A stretch of 43,970 nucleotides of DNA, taken from NCBI RefSeq assembly GCF_001425685.1, contig NZ_LMCY01000022.1, positions 220 through 44,189 of the forward strand. The letters are read 5' to 3'. Origin of the DNA: Massilia sp. Root335. Lineage in GTDB: Bacteria > Pseudomonadota > Gammaproteobacteria > Burkholderiales > Burkholderiaceae_D. Both the position numbers and the translations under genes were made by a program. Below the pieces are notes generated by a model. It did not search any database, had not been told where the DNA came from, and worked only from the letters and a program-made list of their open reading frames with translations. Position 1 is the stretch's first letter. Every line of letters starts with the position of its first letter. Shown here in pieces: positions 17,095 to 25,061 of this stretch.

Positions 17095-18024
17095 TGGATT
17101 CCGGACTTCATGGCCCGACCTCCCACCATCTTCAAGCGCAGTGCGAACCTGCTGCTGCAGTATATTGCCGACCACGTGGCGGTCGGCGACGCGCTGCCGA
17201 CCGAGCAGCACATGGCCGAACTGGGCGAGGGCAGCCGCACGGCGATCCGCAGCGCGCTGGCGCATTTCCGCGAGTGCGGCCTGATCAGCGACCTGAAGGA
17301 ACGCCGCCTGCTGCGCAAGCCGCAGCGCACGGATTACTTCGACCTGGACGAACTGCGGACGGGCGCCGACCGCATCCGCGACGTGCTGATGGAGCGGATC
17401 TATCGCAGCGACCTGCCGCCCGGGGCGGAGTTCTCGGAAACGGAACTGGCGCGCGCGGCCGGTACGAGCACGATCAGCGTGCGCGAATTCCTGATCGGCT
17501 TTTCCCATTCGGGCCTGATCGAGAAGAAGCCGCGCGGCGGCTGGCGCCTGTGCGCGTTCGACCGCTCGTTCGCCATGGAGCTGGCCGACGTGCGCCAGAT
17601 GTTCGAGTTCGCCGCCATCGACCGCTTCATCGCGCTGCCGCCGGACGACCCGGCGTTCCGCGAGCTGGGGCAGCTGATCGCGCGGCACGAGCAGCTGGGT
17701 TCCGTCATGCCCACGCATCACAAGGACTTCCCGGCGCTCGACCGCGACTTCCACGCCTTCCTGATGGGGCAGTTGGACAATCGCTTCGCGCAGGGCTTCT
17801 TCGACCTCGTGTCGCTGGTGTTCCACTACCACTATCAATGGGACAAGTCGCAGGAAATGGTGCGCAACGAGTATGCCGTGCACGAACACCTGGACATCCT
17901 GCGGGCGCTGGCGCGGCGCGACGTCATGGCCGCGCGCGAGGCGATGCGCATCCACCTGAATTCGGCGCGCAGCACCCTGCTGCAGGCGATCCGCGTCCGC
18001 GAAATGAAGGCGCACCCGGGCTGA
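17089..18024 (+). CDS. GntR/FCD regulator with two winged-helix domains
   Basis: A 311-residue regulator, longer than the roughly 230-250 usual for FadR-type proteins because it has two DNA-binding regions. Residues 14-80 form a GntR-like winged helix (LPTEQHMAELGEGSRTAIR, then the hairpin LKERRLLRKP). Residues 92-157 form a second one (RIRDVLMERIYRSDLPPG and FSETELARAAGTSTISVRE). An FCD ligand-binding domain follows (about 160-305) with DRDFHAF, HEHLDILRAL and MRIHLNSA, the His/Asp pattern that usually binds a metal and a small acid. It lies inside the sugar-acid cluster and probably represses it, with a pathway acid as inducer. The start is 17089 or, as likely, ATG 17110 (MARPPTIF); neither has a strong ribosome binding site. 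Confidence 0.88.
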   Translation: MDWIPDFMARPPTIFKRSANLLLQYIADHVAVGDALPTEQHMAELGEGSRTAIRSALAHFRECGLISDLKERRLLRKPQRTDYFDLDELRTGADRIRDVLMERIYRSDLPPGAEFSETELARAAGTSTISVREFLIGFSHSGLIEKKPRGGWRLCAFDRSFAMELADVRQMFEFAAIDRFIALPPDDPAFRELGQLIARHEQLGSVMPTHHKDFPALDRDFHAFLMGQLDNRFAQGFFDLVSLVFHYHYQWDKSQEMVRNEYAVHEHLDILRALARRDVMAAREAMRIHLNSARSTLLQAIRVREMKAHPG

Positions 18025-18052
18025 CGCACGGGCCGGCGCGGGAGGGCATCTG

Positions 18053-18880
18053 ATGCTCGTCGACGCCCATCAACACTTCTGGCGGCTGGCCGACCGCAAC
18101 GGCGCGTGGCCGCCGCCCGCGCTGTCCGCCATCTACCGCGACTTCCTGCCGGGCGACCTGGCGCACCTGCTCGACCGGCACGGCGTCGCGCGGACGGTCC
18201 TCGTGCAATCCATGCCCAACGAGGACGACACGCGCTTCATGCTCGACCTGGCGCGGCGCCATCCGTTCATCGGCGGCGTGGTCGGCTGGGTCGACATGAA
18301 GGCGCCCGACGCGGCGGCGCGGATCGACGCGCTCGCGGCCGATCCGATGCTCAAGGGCTTGCGGCCCATGCTGCAGGACCTGGACGACGACGACTGGATC
18401 GCCGACGCGGCGCTGGCGCCGGCCGTGGCGGCCATGCTGCGCCATCGCCTCAGCTTCGACGCCCTGGTCCTGCCGCGCCACCTGCCCGCCTTGCGCACGT
18501 TCGCCGAACGCCATCCCGATTTGCCGATCGTGATCGACCACGGCGCCAAGCCGCTGATCGAACATGGAGTGATGGCGCCCTGGCACGCCGACATCGCGCG
18601 CCTGGCCGCCATGCCGCACGTGTGCTGCAAGCTGTCCGGGCTCGTCACGGAGGCGGGGCCCGGCTGGGACGTCGACCGCCTGCGGCCGTACGTGGCGCAT
18701 CTGCTCGCGAGCTTCGGCCCGCAGCGACTGATCTGGGGCAGCGACTGGCCCGTGCTGAACCTGGCGGCCGATTACGCGGGCTGGATCGCCGCCTGCGCCG
18801 CGCTGCTGGACAGCCTGGACGAGCCGGACCGGCAATCCGTGTTCGGGCTGAACGCCCGGCGTTTTTACCGTATCGATTGA
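18053..18880 (+). CDS. Amidohydrolase-family sugar lactonase, probable L-fuconolactonase
   Basis: A 275-residue (alpha/beta)8 amidohydrolase of the COG3618 type. It starts at once with the metal motif DAHQHFW (His6, His8) and has HGAKP after the central strands and IWGSDWPVLNL near the end, all typical of L-fuconolactonase and L-rhamnono-lactonase. It would open the 1,5-lactone made by the aldo-keto reductase to L-fuconate. It lies 28 bases after the regulator and 11 bases before the mutarotase, in the same operon. The amidohydrolase assignment is firm; the substrate comes from context. Confidence 0.9.
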   Translation: MLVDAHQHFWRLADRNGAWPPPALSAIYRDFLPGDLAHLLDRHGVARTVLVQSMPNEDDTRFMLDLARRHPFIGGVVGWVDMKAPDAAARIDALAADPMLKGLRPMLQDLDDDDWIADAALAPAVAAMLRHRLSFDALVLPRHLPALRTFAERHPDLPIVIDHGAKPLIEHGVMAPWHADIARLAAMPHVCCKLSGLVTEAGPGWDVDRLRPYVAHLLASFGPQRLIWGSDWPVLNLAADYAGWIAACAALLDSLDEPDRQSVFGLNARRFYRID

Positions 18881-18891
18881 GGAGGAGTGAT

Positions 18892-19221
18892 ATGCAGAGA
18901 ATGGGAATGATGATCGGCATCGCGCCGGAAAAGATCGCGGAATACAAGGCGCTGCACGCCGCGGTCTGGCCGCAGGTGCTGGCGCGGCTGAGCGAGGCGA
19001 ACGTGCGCAACTACACGATCTTCCTGCGCGAGCCGGAGAACGTGCTGTTCGGGTATTGGGAATACCACGGCGCGGACTTCAATGCCGACATGGGGCGCAT
19101 CGCGGCCGATCCGGAGACGCAGCGCTGGTGGACGTTCTGCGGCCCCTGCCAGGTGCCGCTCGCGAGCCGGGCCGAAGGCGAGCACTGGGCGATGATGGAG
19201 CCGGTGTTTCACATGGACTGA
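18892..19221 (+). CDS. RhaM/FucM-type L-sugar mutarotase
   Basis: A 109-residue ferredoxin-like dimeric mutarotase (RhaM/COG3254 type). It keeps the catalytic His22 (ALHAAVWPQV), the aromatic sugar-binding tyrosine in RNYTIFL, the paired Trp in QRWWTFCGP and the characteristic end EHWAMMEPVFHMD. It interconverts the alpha and beta anomers of an L-sugar (L-fucose or L-rhamnose), feeding the dehydrogenase. A strong GAGGAGGAG stands 4-6 bases before the ATG. It is the last gene of the cluster; an opposite-strand transposase remnant begins 4 bases after its stop. Confidence 0.93.
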   Translation: MQRMGMMIGIAPEKIAEYKALHAAVWPQVLARLSEANVRNYTIFLREPENVLFGYWEYHGADFNADMGRIAADPETQRWWTFCGPCQVPLASRAEGEHWAMMEPVFHMD

Positions 19222-19225
19222 TGGA

Positions 19226-19747
19226 TCAGATCGAAGCGGCCGGCTTTTTCGCGGCTGTCGTCGCGTCGTTCGGGTCGACGAGCGCAGCCGGCTCGTCCGG
19301 CTCGACGATGGCCGCCAACATCGCCGGACCGTCGCGCATCGCGCCGGGCACGAACCGGTGGCGCCATCTGAAGCTGGTCGTCCGGTGCACGCCGGTCACG
19401 CGGGCGGCATCGCGCACCGTCCGCGATTCGAGGACGGATTGCAGGAATGGCAGCCAGCACTCCTTTTTGCGCAGGCGCGCGAGCGGCGTGCCGGTCAGCG
19501 CGTTATAGGTGCGCCCGCAGGCGGCGCAACGAAAACGCTGCAGGCCGCTTGCCTGGCCGCAGCGGTGTACGCGGGCGCAACCGCAATGCGGACAGGGCCG
19601 GCCTCTGGCGGCCTGTTCGATCAAGGCGATACATTCCGCCGAATGCGTGCGGCTCGCGATCCACTCGCGCAGCCGGGTAACGTCGGAGGCCGACAGGGGC
19701 AACGCCGACAATGCGGCGAATACGTCGTCGAAGGGCAGGCCGCGCAT
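19226..19747 (-). pseudogene. IS1595-type transposase remnant (N-terminal zinc ribbon and HTH only)
   Basis: The 173-residue reading keeps the N-terminal helical part and a zinc ribbon (CPHC...C...CAACGRTYNALTGTPLARLRKKE). It also keeps the helix-turn-helix VRDAARVTGVHRTTSFRWRHRF, as in IS1595/ISXO2-like transposases. It ends just where the DDE nuclease domain should begin: the family's IVEADETY is replaced by IVEPDEPAAL and a short low-complexity tail. It therefore cannot transpose. AGGA precedes the ATG at 19747 by 6 bases; an ATG at 19753 is also possible. The stop lies 4 bases from the mutarotase stop, so the deletion junction abuts the sugar cluster. No terminal inverted repeats were identified. 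A domesticated DNA-binding role cannot be excluded. Confidence 0.8.
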
Positions 19748-19790
19748 CGTCATTCCTCATGAGTTGGCTCGATGATGCATATGACCTCTA

Positions 19791-19806
19791 GAACCGGATT
19801 CGGTTC
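19791..19806. repeat. Short perfect inverted repeat
   Basis: GAACCG and CGGTTC flank GATT, in the 129 bases between the transposase remnant and the ABC permease stop. There is no T-tract on either strand, so it is at most a weak terminator. It could be a leftover of an insertion-sequence end. Nothing else is visible in 19754-19876. Confidence 0.35.
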
Positions 19807-19876
19807 ACATGCATGAGGAGACACTGGACAGCCCGGCAAGACAGCCGAGCCGGACGCCCTGGCCGGCGCCCCGTGG

Positions 19877-21112
19877 TCAGCCGTCGCTGCGCAGTGCCGC
19901 GATCGGGTCCAGCGCCGCCGCCTGGCGCGCCGGATACACGCCGAACCCGAGCCCCACCGCCACGCACGCCAGCACGGCCAGCAGCAGGCTCACGGGCGAC
20001 CACGCGACGGACCACCCGGCCAGCGCCGCGATGCTGTAGGCCGCCACGGCGCCCAGCACCAGGCCCAGCGCCGCGCCGCTGACGGCGATCACCAGCGCTT
20101 CGGCGAGGAACTGCTCCACCACGTCGCGGCGGCGCGCGCCCAGCGCCCGTTTCAGGCCGACTTCCCGGCGCCGTTCCAGCACGTTGGCCAGCATGATGTT
20201 CATGATGCCGATGCCGCCCACCAGCAGCGACACGGCCGCGATCGAACTCATGACGATGGTGAAGATGCGCTGCGTCTGCTGGTTCTGGCGGTACAGGCCC
20301 AGCGGCACGATGAGGTTCGTGTCGTCGACGCCGCCGTGGCGCTGGGTGATCAGCGCCTGCAGCACGCGCGCCGCGTCGTCCGGCGCCGCCTTGCCGTCCA
20401 GGCGGACGCTGAGGCCGTCCACCTCGTCGTCGATGCGGCGGAAACTGAACCGGGCGCGCCCCGTTTGCCAGGGCACGAACAGGCGTTCGTCGTCCAGCCC
20501 CAGCTTGACGCCTTCGAATTCGGATTTGCCGGGCGTGCGGTCGGCCAGCACGCCCACCACCTGCAGCCACACGTGGTTGACCTTGACCCGCTGGCCGATG
20601 GCCGGCGCGGCGCCGAACAGCGTGTGCGCGAGGCGCGCGCCCAGCACGCACACGGGCGCCAGCGTGGCGCCGTCGGCCGGGGTGAGCCAGCGTCCCGCCG
20701 CCAGCTGCAGGCCGCCGTGTTCGGCGTAGCCCGGCGACACGGCAAAGGCCTGTCCGCTCACGACCCGGGCGCCGACGATCAGCTGGTCGACCTTGATTTC
20801 CTTTTTCAGCGCCACCGAGCGGGCGCCCGGCACGACGGACAGTGCCGCCACCCCGTCCGCGGCCGACAGTCCGAGCGACCGGGTACGGACGTCCTTCAAG
20901 TGCTCGGCGTCGATGCCCTTGCTCTCGACCAGCACGTTGTTCAGTCCCAGTTCGGCCACGAGCCGCAGCGCCTCGCGCCTGCTGCCTTCGCCCACGGCCA
21001 GCATGGCGACGATGGCGCCCACGCCGAAGATCATGCCCAGCAGCGTGAGGCCGGTGCGCAGTTTGCGCCGCCGCAGTTCGGCGACGGCTTCCAGTATCAG
21101 TGCGCGATTCAT
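19877..21112 (-). CDS. ABC transporter permease, MacB/FtsX type
   Basis: A 411-residue MacB-like permease without a fused ATPase. One N-terminal helix (TGLTLLGMIFGVGAIVAMLAV, about 19-39) is followed by a periplasmic MacB_PCD domain (about 45-270). A FtsX domain with three helices follows, including SSIAAVSLLVGGIGIMNIMLANVLERRREVGLKRALGARRRDV, the signature of the family, and FGVYPARQAAALDPIAALRSDG at the end. With the ATPase at 24329 it would move molecules from membrane or periplasm outwards by mechanotransmission rather than transport through a channel. The start overlaps the adaptor stop (ATGA). It is the last gene of a four-gene operon. Substrate unknown; macrolides, peptides or siderophores are exported by relatives. 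Confidence 0.92.
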   Translation of the reverse strand: MNRALILEAVAELRRRKLRTGLTLLGMIFGVGAIVAMLAVGEGSRREALRLVAELGLNNVLVESKGIDAEHLKDVRTRSLGLSAADGVAALSVVPGARSVALKKEIKVDQLIVGARVVSGQAFAVSPGYAEHGGLQLAAGRWLTPADGATLAPVCVLGARLAHTLFGAAPAIGQRVKVNHVWLQVVGVLADRTPGKSEFEGVKLGLDDERLFVPWQTGRARFSFRRIDDEVDGLSVRLDGKAAPDDAARVLQALITQRHGGVDDTNLIVPLGLYRQNQQTQRIFTIVMSSIAAVSLLVGGIGIMNIMLANVLERRREVGLKRALGARRRDVVEQFLAEALVIAVSGAALGLVLGAVAAYSIAALAGWSVAWSPVSLLLAVLACVAVGLGFGVYPARQAAALDPIAALRSDG

Positions 21113-22353
21113 GTGGTCTTGTCCTTCGGAGGCAGCAGCACGACGCGCGCGCCGGGCGCGAGGCCGCTCCTGATTTCGCTGCGCACCGGGCCGCGCAGGC
21201 CCAGTTCGACGGCGTGCTTCACCGGCCGGCCGGCGTCGATCGTGTACACGGCATAGGCGCCGCCGTCCTGCACCAGTGCGATGTTCGGCACCGTCAGTGC
21301 CGCCGCCTTCGCCACCAGGCGCACCGTGCCGTGCAGCGCCTGGCCCGGTTTCAGGCCGAGCTTGCGCGCCTGGTCGGTGCCGATGGCGGCGTCGAAATCG
21401 CTGTACTTGACGGGCGACTCGGGCGAGATCGTGCTGGCGCTGCTGCCGACCCGCGTCACCGTCAGATCGAGTTCGGTGCCGGTGCCGGCCAGGCGCACCC
21501 GCACGGGCAGGCCGGGCTTGAGACCGTAGGCCTGGCCCTCGGCCACGCTGAAGTGGGCCACGAGCTGGTCGAGGTCGGGCAGGGCGCCGAACGGCTCGCC
21601 CGCCATCTGGCTGGCGCCGACCTGCGGCTTGGCGCCGTCCCAGCGTGCGGCCAGCAGGAACACGCCGTCGTGCGGCGCCACGAGTTCCAGCGATTCCAGG
21701 CTCTTGCGCTGCTGTTCGGCGTTCTGCACGACGCTGTCGCGCTGCGAGTGCAGCACGGCGTCCTGCGCGGCGCTGCGGGCCTGGGCCTGGCCGCCTTTCC
21801 ATTCCAGATAGGTGCGCTTCTTCGTGAGGAAGCCGACGTCGGCCAGCGCATCCAGGATCGTGTTGCGGGCGAAGACGGAGAGGTCGACGCCGGCATAGCG
21901 CCGGGAGAGGCCGAGGTCGTCCTCGACCTTGGCGCGGTCGCCGGCGAGGACGCCCCGTTCGACGGCCGCATTCTGGCGATTGGCTTCCTCGGCCAGCGTC
22001 TTGCGCAGCAGTTCGACGTCGGCCTGCGACAGTTCCGCGCGCGCCTGCGGGGCGTCGAACCGGGCCACCACCTGGCCTTTCGTGACGCTGCTGCCGTCCG
22101 CCACCATGTCCACCAGCACGCGCGTGGTCCAGCCGCTGCCGGGCACCGCCAGCGGCGTGTTGGCGGCGGCCTTGATCTCGCCGTCGACGTCGAGCGTTTC
22201 GCTCCACGTCCGCGCGGCGAGGGTTTCGGCGGGGCCCGACGCCGCCGTCGACGACGCGCCGCAGCCGGACAGCAGGGCGGCCAGGGCGGCCAGGGCCAGG
22301 CCGGCCGCCAGCGCGGCGGCGCTCTTGGGAAGATGTGGCATCGGGTCTCTCAT
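21109..22353 (-). CDS. HlyD/MacA-type periplasmic adaptor lipoprotein
   Basis: A 414-residue membrane fusion protein. A signal sequence ends in a lipobox LLSGC, making Cys31 the lipidation site. A split lipoyl/barrel-sandwich domain flanks a helical hairpin (about 110-200). A beta-barrel and membrane-proximal domain follow (SLVELRGPVRSEI-like GLRGPVRSEIRSGLAPGARVVLL near the end). It would link the inner-membrane permease to the outer membrane or periplasm. The first ATG (22353) overlaps the preceding stop by ATGA; a second ATG at 22341 is possible. It is the second of two adaptor genes in the operon. Confidence 0.9.
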   Translation of the reverse strand: MRDPMPHLPKSAAALAAGLALAALAALLSGCGASSTAASGPAETLAARTWSETLDVDGEIKAAANTPLAVPGSGWTTRVLVDMVADGSSVTKGQVVARFDAPQARAELSQADVELLRKTLAEEANRQNAAVERGVLAGDRAKVEDDLGLSRRYAGVDLSVFARNTILDALADVGFLTKKRTYLEWKGGQAQARSAAQDAVLHSQRDSVVQNAEQQRKSLESLELVAPHDGVFLLAARWDGAKPQVGASQMAGEPFGALPDLDQLVAHFSVAEGQAYGLKPGLPVRVRLAGTGTELDLTVTRVGSSASTISPESPVKYSDFDAAIGTDQARKLGLKPGQALHGTVRLVAKAAALTVPNIALVQDGGAYAVYTIDAGRPVKHAVELGLRGPVRSEIRSGLAPGARVVLLPPKDKTT

Positions 22354-24332
22354 GGCTGGGGCGCGGCGGCGGCCACGCGGCGTACGGCGTCCGGCAACAG
22401 TTCCACCTGGACGGCGGCGCCGGGTTTGAGGTCTTGCGGCGGCGCGTCGAATTCGAGCCGGACGTCGCGCACGACGGCCGCCTGCGCCGCCGACTTGCTG
22501 TGGAAGGCGCGTCCGAGGCCGGTCACGCGCGCCGCCAGCGCCTGGCGCGCGCCGCCCACGGTGACGCGCGCGGCCTGGCCCACCTGCACGCCGGCCGCCT
22601 GCGCTTCGGGCACCTTGGCGTCGACACCCAGCCGCTCCGGATCGGCCAGCGTCGCGACCGACAGGCCCATCCAGACCTGGCTGCCGATGCTGAATTTATT
22701 GCCGTCCATGCCGATCCGGTGCAGCACCATGCCGCGCTGCGGCGCCACGACGGTCAACGCCGCCTGGCCCTTGACCAGGTCGGCGATCTGGCCGCGCATC
22801 TGCGCCACGTCGGACGCGAGGCCCGCGCGCTCGGCCTGGCGGGCGCGCCGCTGGGCCTCGAACTGCGTCTGCATCAGCTGCGCCAGCCTGGCCTTTTCGG
22901 CACGTTCGATCACCAGCTTGTCGTAGTCGACGCGGCGGATCAGATCCTTGGGCTGGCTGGCCTTGCGTTCGGCCTTGTCGGCATTGCTCTGCGCCTCGGC
23001 CTGCGCCAGCGCGCCGGCGCGGTCCGCCTCGGCCTGGTCCAGCCGCAGCTTGTCCAGCGCCCGCTCGCGTTCCTGCAGCGCCGCCCGCAGCGCCATCAGC
23101 CGGTTCGTCACCTCGCCAGCCTCGAACACGGCGATGGGCTGCCCGGCCTGCACCATCGTGCCTTCGGGCGCGAGGAACGCGAGCTTGTACTGCCAGATGA
23201 ACGGGATGGTGGGCGGCGCCACCGGCGTCGAGCGGCGCGATGCGATCTCGCCTTCGATCGTCAGTCCGGCGGCGGCAGCCTTGACCGGCTGCGCGGGCGC
23301 CGGCGCGGCCCCCGGCGCCAGCGGCTCGACGAGCACGCTCATGCCCGCCGCCAGCGGCAGGCCGTGATGGTCCGGCAGTGCGATCCTGGCGCGGAAGTAG
23401 CGTCCCTGGCCCCAGCGGGGCCGCGCTTCCGGCGCGCTGGTGATGGCGGCCAGCGTGCCGGCCAGCGCCACGCCGGGCAGGGCGTCGAAGCGCAGGCCGA
23501 CGGCCTGGCCGGTGCGCAGGTAAGGACGGTCCGCTTCCAGCACCCAGGCCGTGACGACCATCCGGCCGTCGCCCAGCACCGTGCCGGCCGCATTGCCCGG
23601 CCAGGCCGTCGATCCCTCGTCGAACCGCTCGCCGCGGAAGGGACTGTAGCCGTGCACCACGATGCCGGCGCGCGTGGCCCGCACTTCGGACTGGGCGAGC
23701 TGGGCGAGCTGGAATGCCTCGTTGATCTGCATTTTGCGCACTTCGAGCGCGCCGTCTTCCCGGCGCCGCGCGACGGCCGCGCGGGCATTCCCGAGGCTTT
23801 CGCGCTTGATCGCGAGGTCGCGCGTGGCGCGGTCCAGTTCGGCCTGGTGGCGGTCGTAGTCGAGCGCCGCGATCTGGCGCTTCGGCAGCGCCGCATCGAC
23901 CTTCGCCTTGTCCAGCGCGGCCTGGGCGCTGACCAGCGCCTTGTCGGCTTCGACGGCCGCGACTTCCAGCGTGGCCGTCTCGCTGTCGGCCTTGGCGCGG
24001 GCGCGTTCCCGCTCCATCCTGAGCTGGTCGAGATTGGCGGCGGTGGCCGATTCCGTCCGCAGCACCACGTCGCCTTTTTTCACCAGCGTGCCCTCGGGGA
24101 GGAAGTTGCGCAGGACGATGGGCTGCGTGTTCGACGGCGGCACGAAGATGGTCTGCGAATCCTCCGCTTCCACTTCGCCGGTCAGCAGCACGGGGCGCGC
24201 CGCGGTGGCGGCGGCAAGGCCCGGCGCCGCGGCGGCGGCCGGCGGTTTGGCGGCGGTCCAGGCATGCGAGACGGCGGTGCCGATCGCCAGCGCCAGGGCC
24301 GCGCACCACAGGGCGATGCCGCGGCGCGTCAT
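22350..24332 (-). CDS. Tandem-duplicated HlyD-family adaptor protein
   Basis: A 660-residue protein, nearly twice the usual adaptor length. After an N-terminal signal or anchor (about 5-24) two adaptor modules follow. Module 1 (about 50-355) has the lipoyl edge NFLPEGTLVKKGDVVL, a long coiled hairpin and a barrel. Module 2 (about 365-650) repeats the order with AFLAPEGTMVQAGQPIAVF, a second coiled hairpin rich in Ala, Glu, Arg and Lys, then ALTVVAPQRGMVLHRIGMDG and a barrel. The PEGT-hydrophobic-V signature in both halves shows internal duplication. It is coupled by ATGA overlaps to the ATPase before it and the lipoprotein adaptor after it. It may build a longer or sealed periplasmic tube, or join two partners. 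Confidence 0.88.
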   Translation of the reverse strand: MTRRGIALWCAALALAIGTAVSHAWTAAKPPAAAAAPGLAAATAARPVLLTGEVEAEDSQTIFVPPSNTQPIVLRNFLPEGTLVKKGDVVLRTESATAANLDQLRMERERARAKADSETATLEVAAVEADKALVSAQAALDKAKVDAALPKRQIAALDYDRHQAELDRATRDLAIKRESLGNARAAVARRREDGALEVRKMQINEAFQLAQLAQSEVRATRAGIVVHGYSPFRGERFDEGSTAWPGNAAGTVLGDGRMVVTAWVLEADRPYLRTGQAVGLRFDALPGVALAGTLAAITSAPEARPRWGQGRYFRARIALPDHHGLPLAAGMSVLVEPLAPGAAPAPAQPVKAAAAGLTIEGEIASRRSTPVAPPTIPFIWQYKLAFLAPEGTMVQAGQPIAVFEAGEVTNRLMALRAALQERERALDKLRLDQAEADRAGALAQAEAQSNADKAERKASQPKDLIRRVDYDKLVIERAEKARLAQLMQTQFEAQRRARQAERAGLASDVAQMRGQIADLVKGQAALTVVAPQRGMVLHRIGMDGNKFSIGSQVWMGLSVATLADPERLGVDAKVPEAQAAGVQVGQAARVTVGGARQALAARVTGLGRAFHSKSAAQAAVVRDVRLEFDAPPQDLKPGAAVQVELLPDAVRRVAAAAPQP

Positions 24333-25000
24333 GGCTGGCCGCCCGCGACGCGGCCGTCGCGCAGGTGGATGGTGCGCTGCGCGCTCGCGGCGATGGCCGG
24401 ATCGTGGGTGACGAGCACCAGCGTCTGGCCACCGGCATGCAGTTCGCGCAGCAGGGCCATCACGTCGGCGGCGCTGTTCGAATCCAGGTTGCCGGTCGGT
24501 TCGTCCGCCAGCAGCAGGTCGGGCTCGTTCAGCAGCGCGCGCGCGATCGCGGCGCGCTGCAGCTGCCCGCCGGACAACTGGCCCGGCAGGTGGTCGAGCC
24601 GCTGCCCCAGGCCGATGCGTTCGAGCAGGGCCCGCGCGCGGGCCGGCGCCTGCGCATCCGGCACGCGCGCGTAGCGCTGCGGCAGCAGCACGTTTTCCAG
24701 CACGGTCAAGCGCGGCAGCAGGTGGAAGGACTGGAACACGAAGCCGATGCGGCGGTTGCGCACGGCGGACGCGGCGTCGTCGTCGAGGGCGCTGACCTCG
24801 TCCTGCGCGAGGCGGTAGCGGCCGCTGTCGGGGCGGTCCAGGCCGCCCAGCACATTGAGCAGCGTCGACTTGCCCGAGCCGGACGGCCCCATGATCGCGA
24901 CGAATTCACCCTGCGCCACGTGCAGGTCGATGCCGTCGAGGGCGTGGATGTCGCTGCCGCCCAGGCGGTAGGTCTTGCGGATGGCACTGAGTTCTATCAT
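24329..25000 (-). CDS. ABC transporter ATPase, LolD/MacB type
   Basis: A 223-residue ATPase with all motifs: Walker A GPSGSGKST (38-46), Q-loop Gln90, signature LSGGQ (142-146), Walker B LLLADEP (162-168) with D-loop, and switch His199. Sequence and size fit the LolD/MacB/YknY class, which pairs with FtsX-type permeases. ATP-driven dimerisation would power the permease at 19877. The start at 25000 (MIELSAIRK) is chosen over a GTG eight codons upstream because it gives the family N-terminus. No ribosome binding site precedes it, and a promoter at 25008-25037 could yield a leaderless mRNA. First gene of the exporter operon. Confidence 0.94.
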   Translation of the reverse strand: MIELSAIRKTYRLGGSDIHALDGIDLHVAQGEFVAIMGPSGSGKSTLLNVLGGLDRPDSGRYRLAQDEVSALDDDAASAVRNRRIGFVFQSFHLLPRLTVLENVLLPQRYARVPDAQAPARARALLERIGLGQRLDHLPGQLSGGQLQRAAIARALLNEPDLLLADEPTGNLDSNSAADVMALLRELHAGGQTLVLVTHDPAIAASAQRTIHLRDGRVAGGQP

Positions 25001-25007
25001 GCCAAAA

Positions 25008-25037
25008 AGTATTTCCGAAGACACAACAACTTGTCAA
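25008..25037 (-). promoter_or_regulatory. Candidate promoter of the ABC exporter operon, possibly leaderless
   Basis: On the minus strand a consensus -35 TTGACA (25032-25037) is followed after 18 bases by AATACT (25008-25013, four of six matches). The expected transcription start falls at or next to the ATG at 25000. The -35 lies inside an imperfect palindrome, AACAATTG...AAGTTGTT, a possible operator. The interval between the MocR stop and the ATPase is only 61 bases. Confidence 0.45.
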
Positions 25038-25061
25038 TTGTTAAAAACACCAGCCGGTATA

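Noticed and set aside
15456..17330. A 624-residue minus-strand frame across lldD and the zinc dehydrogenase
   Set aside because: Low-complexity composition, and it crosses a control region and two well-supported genes.
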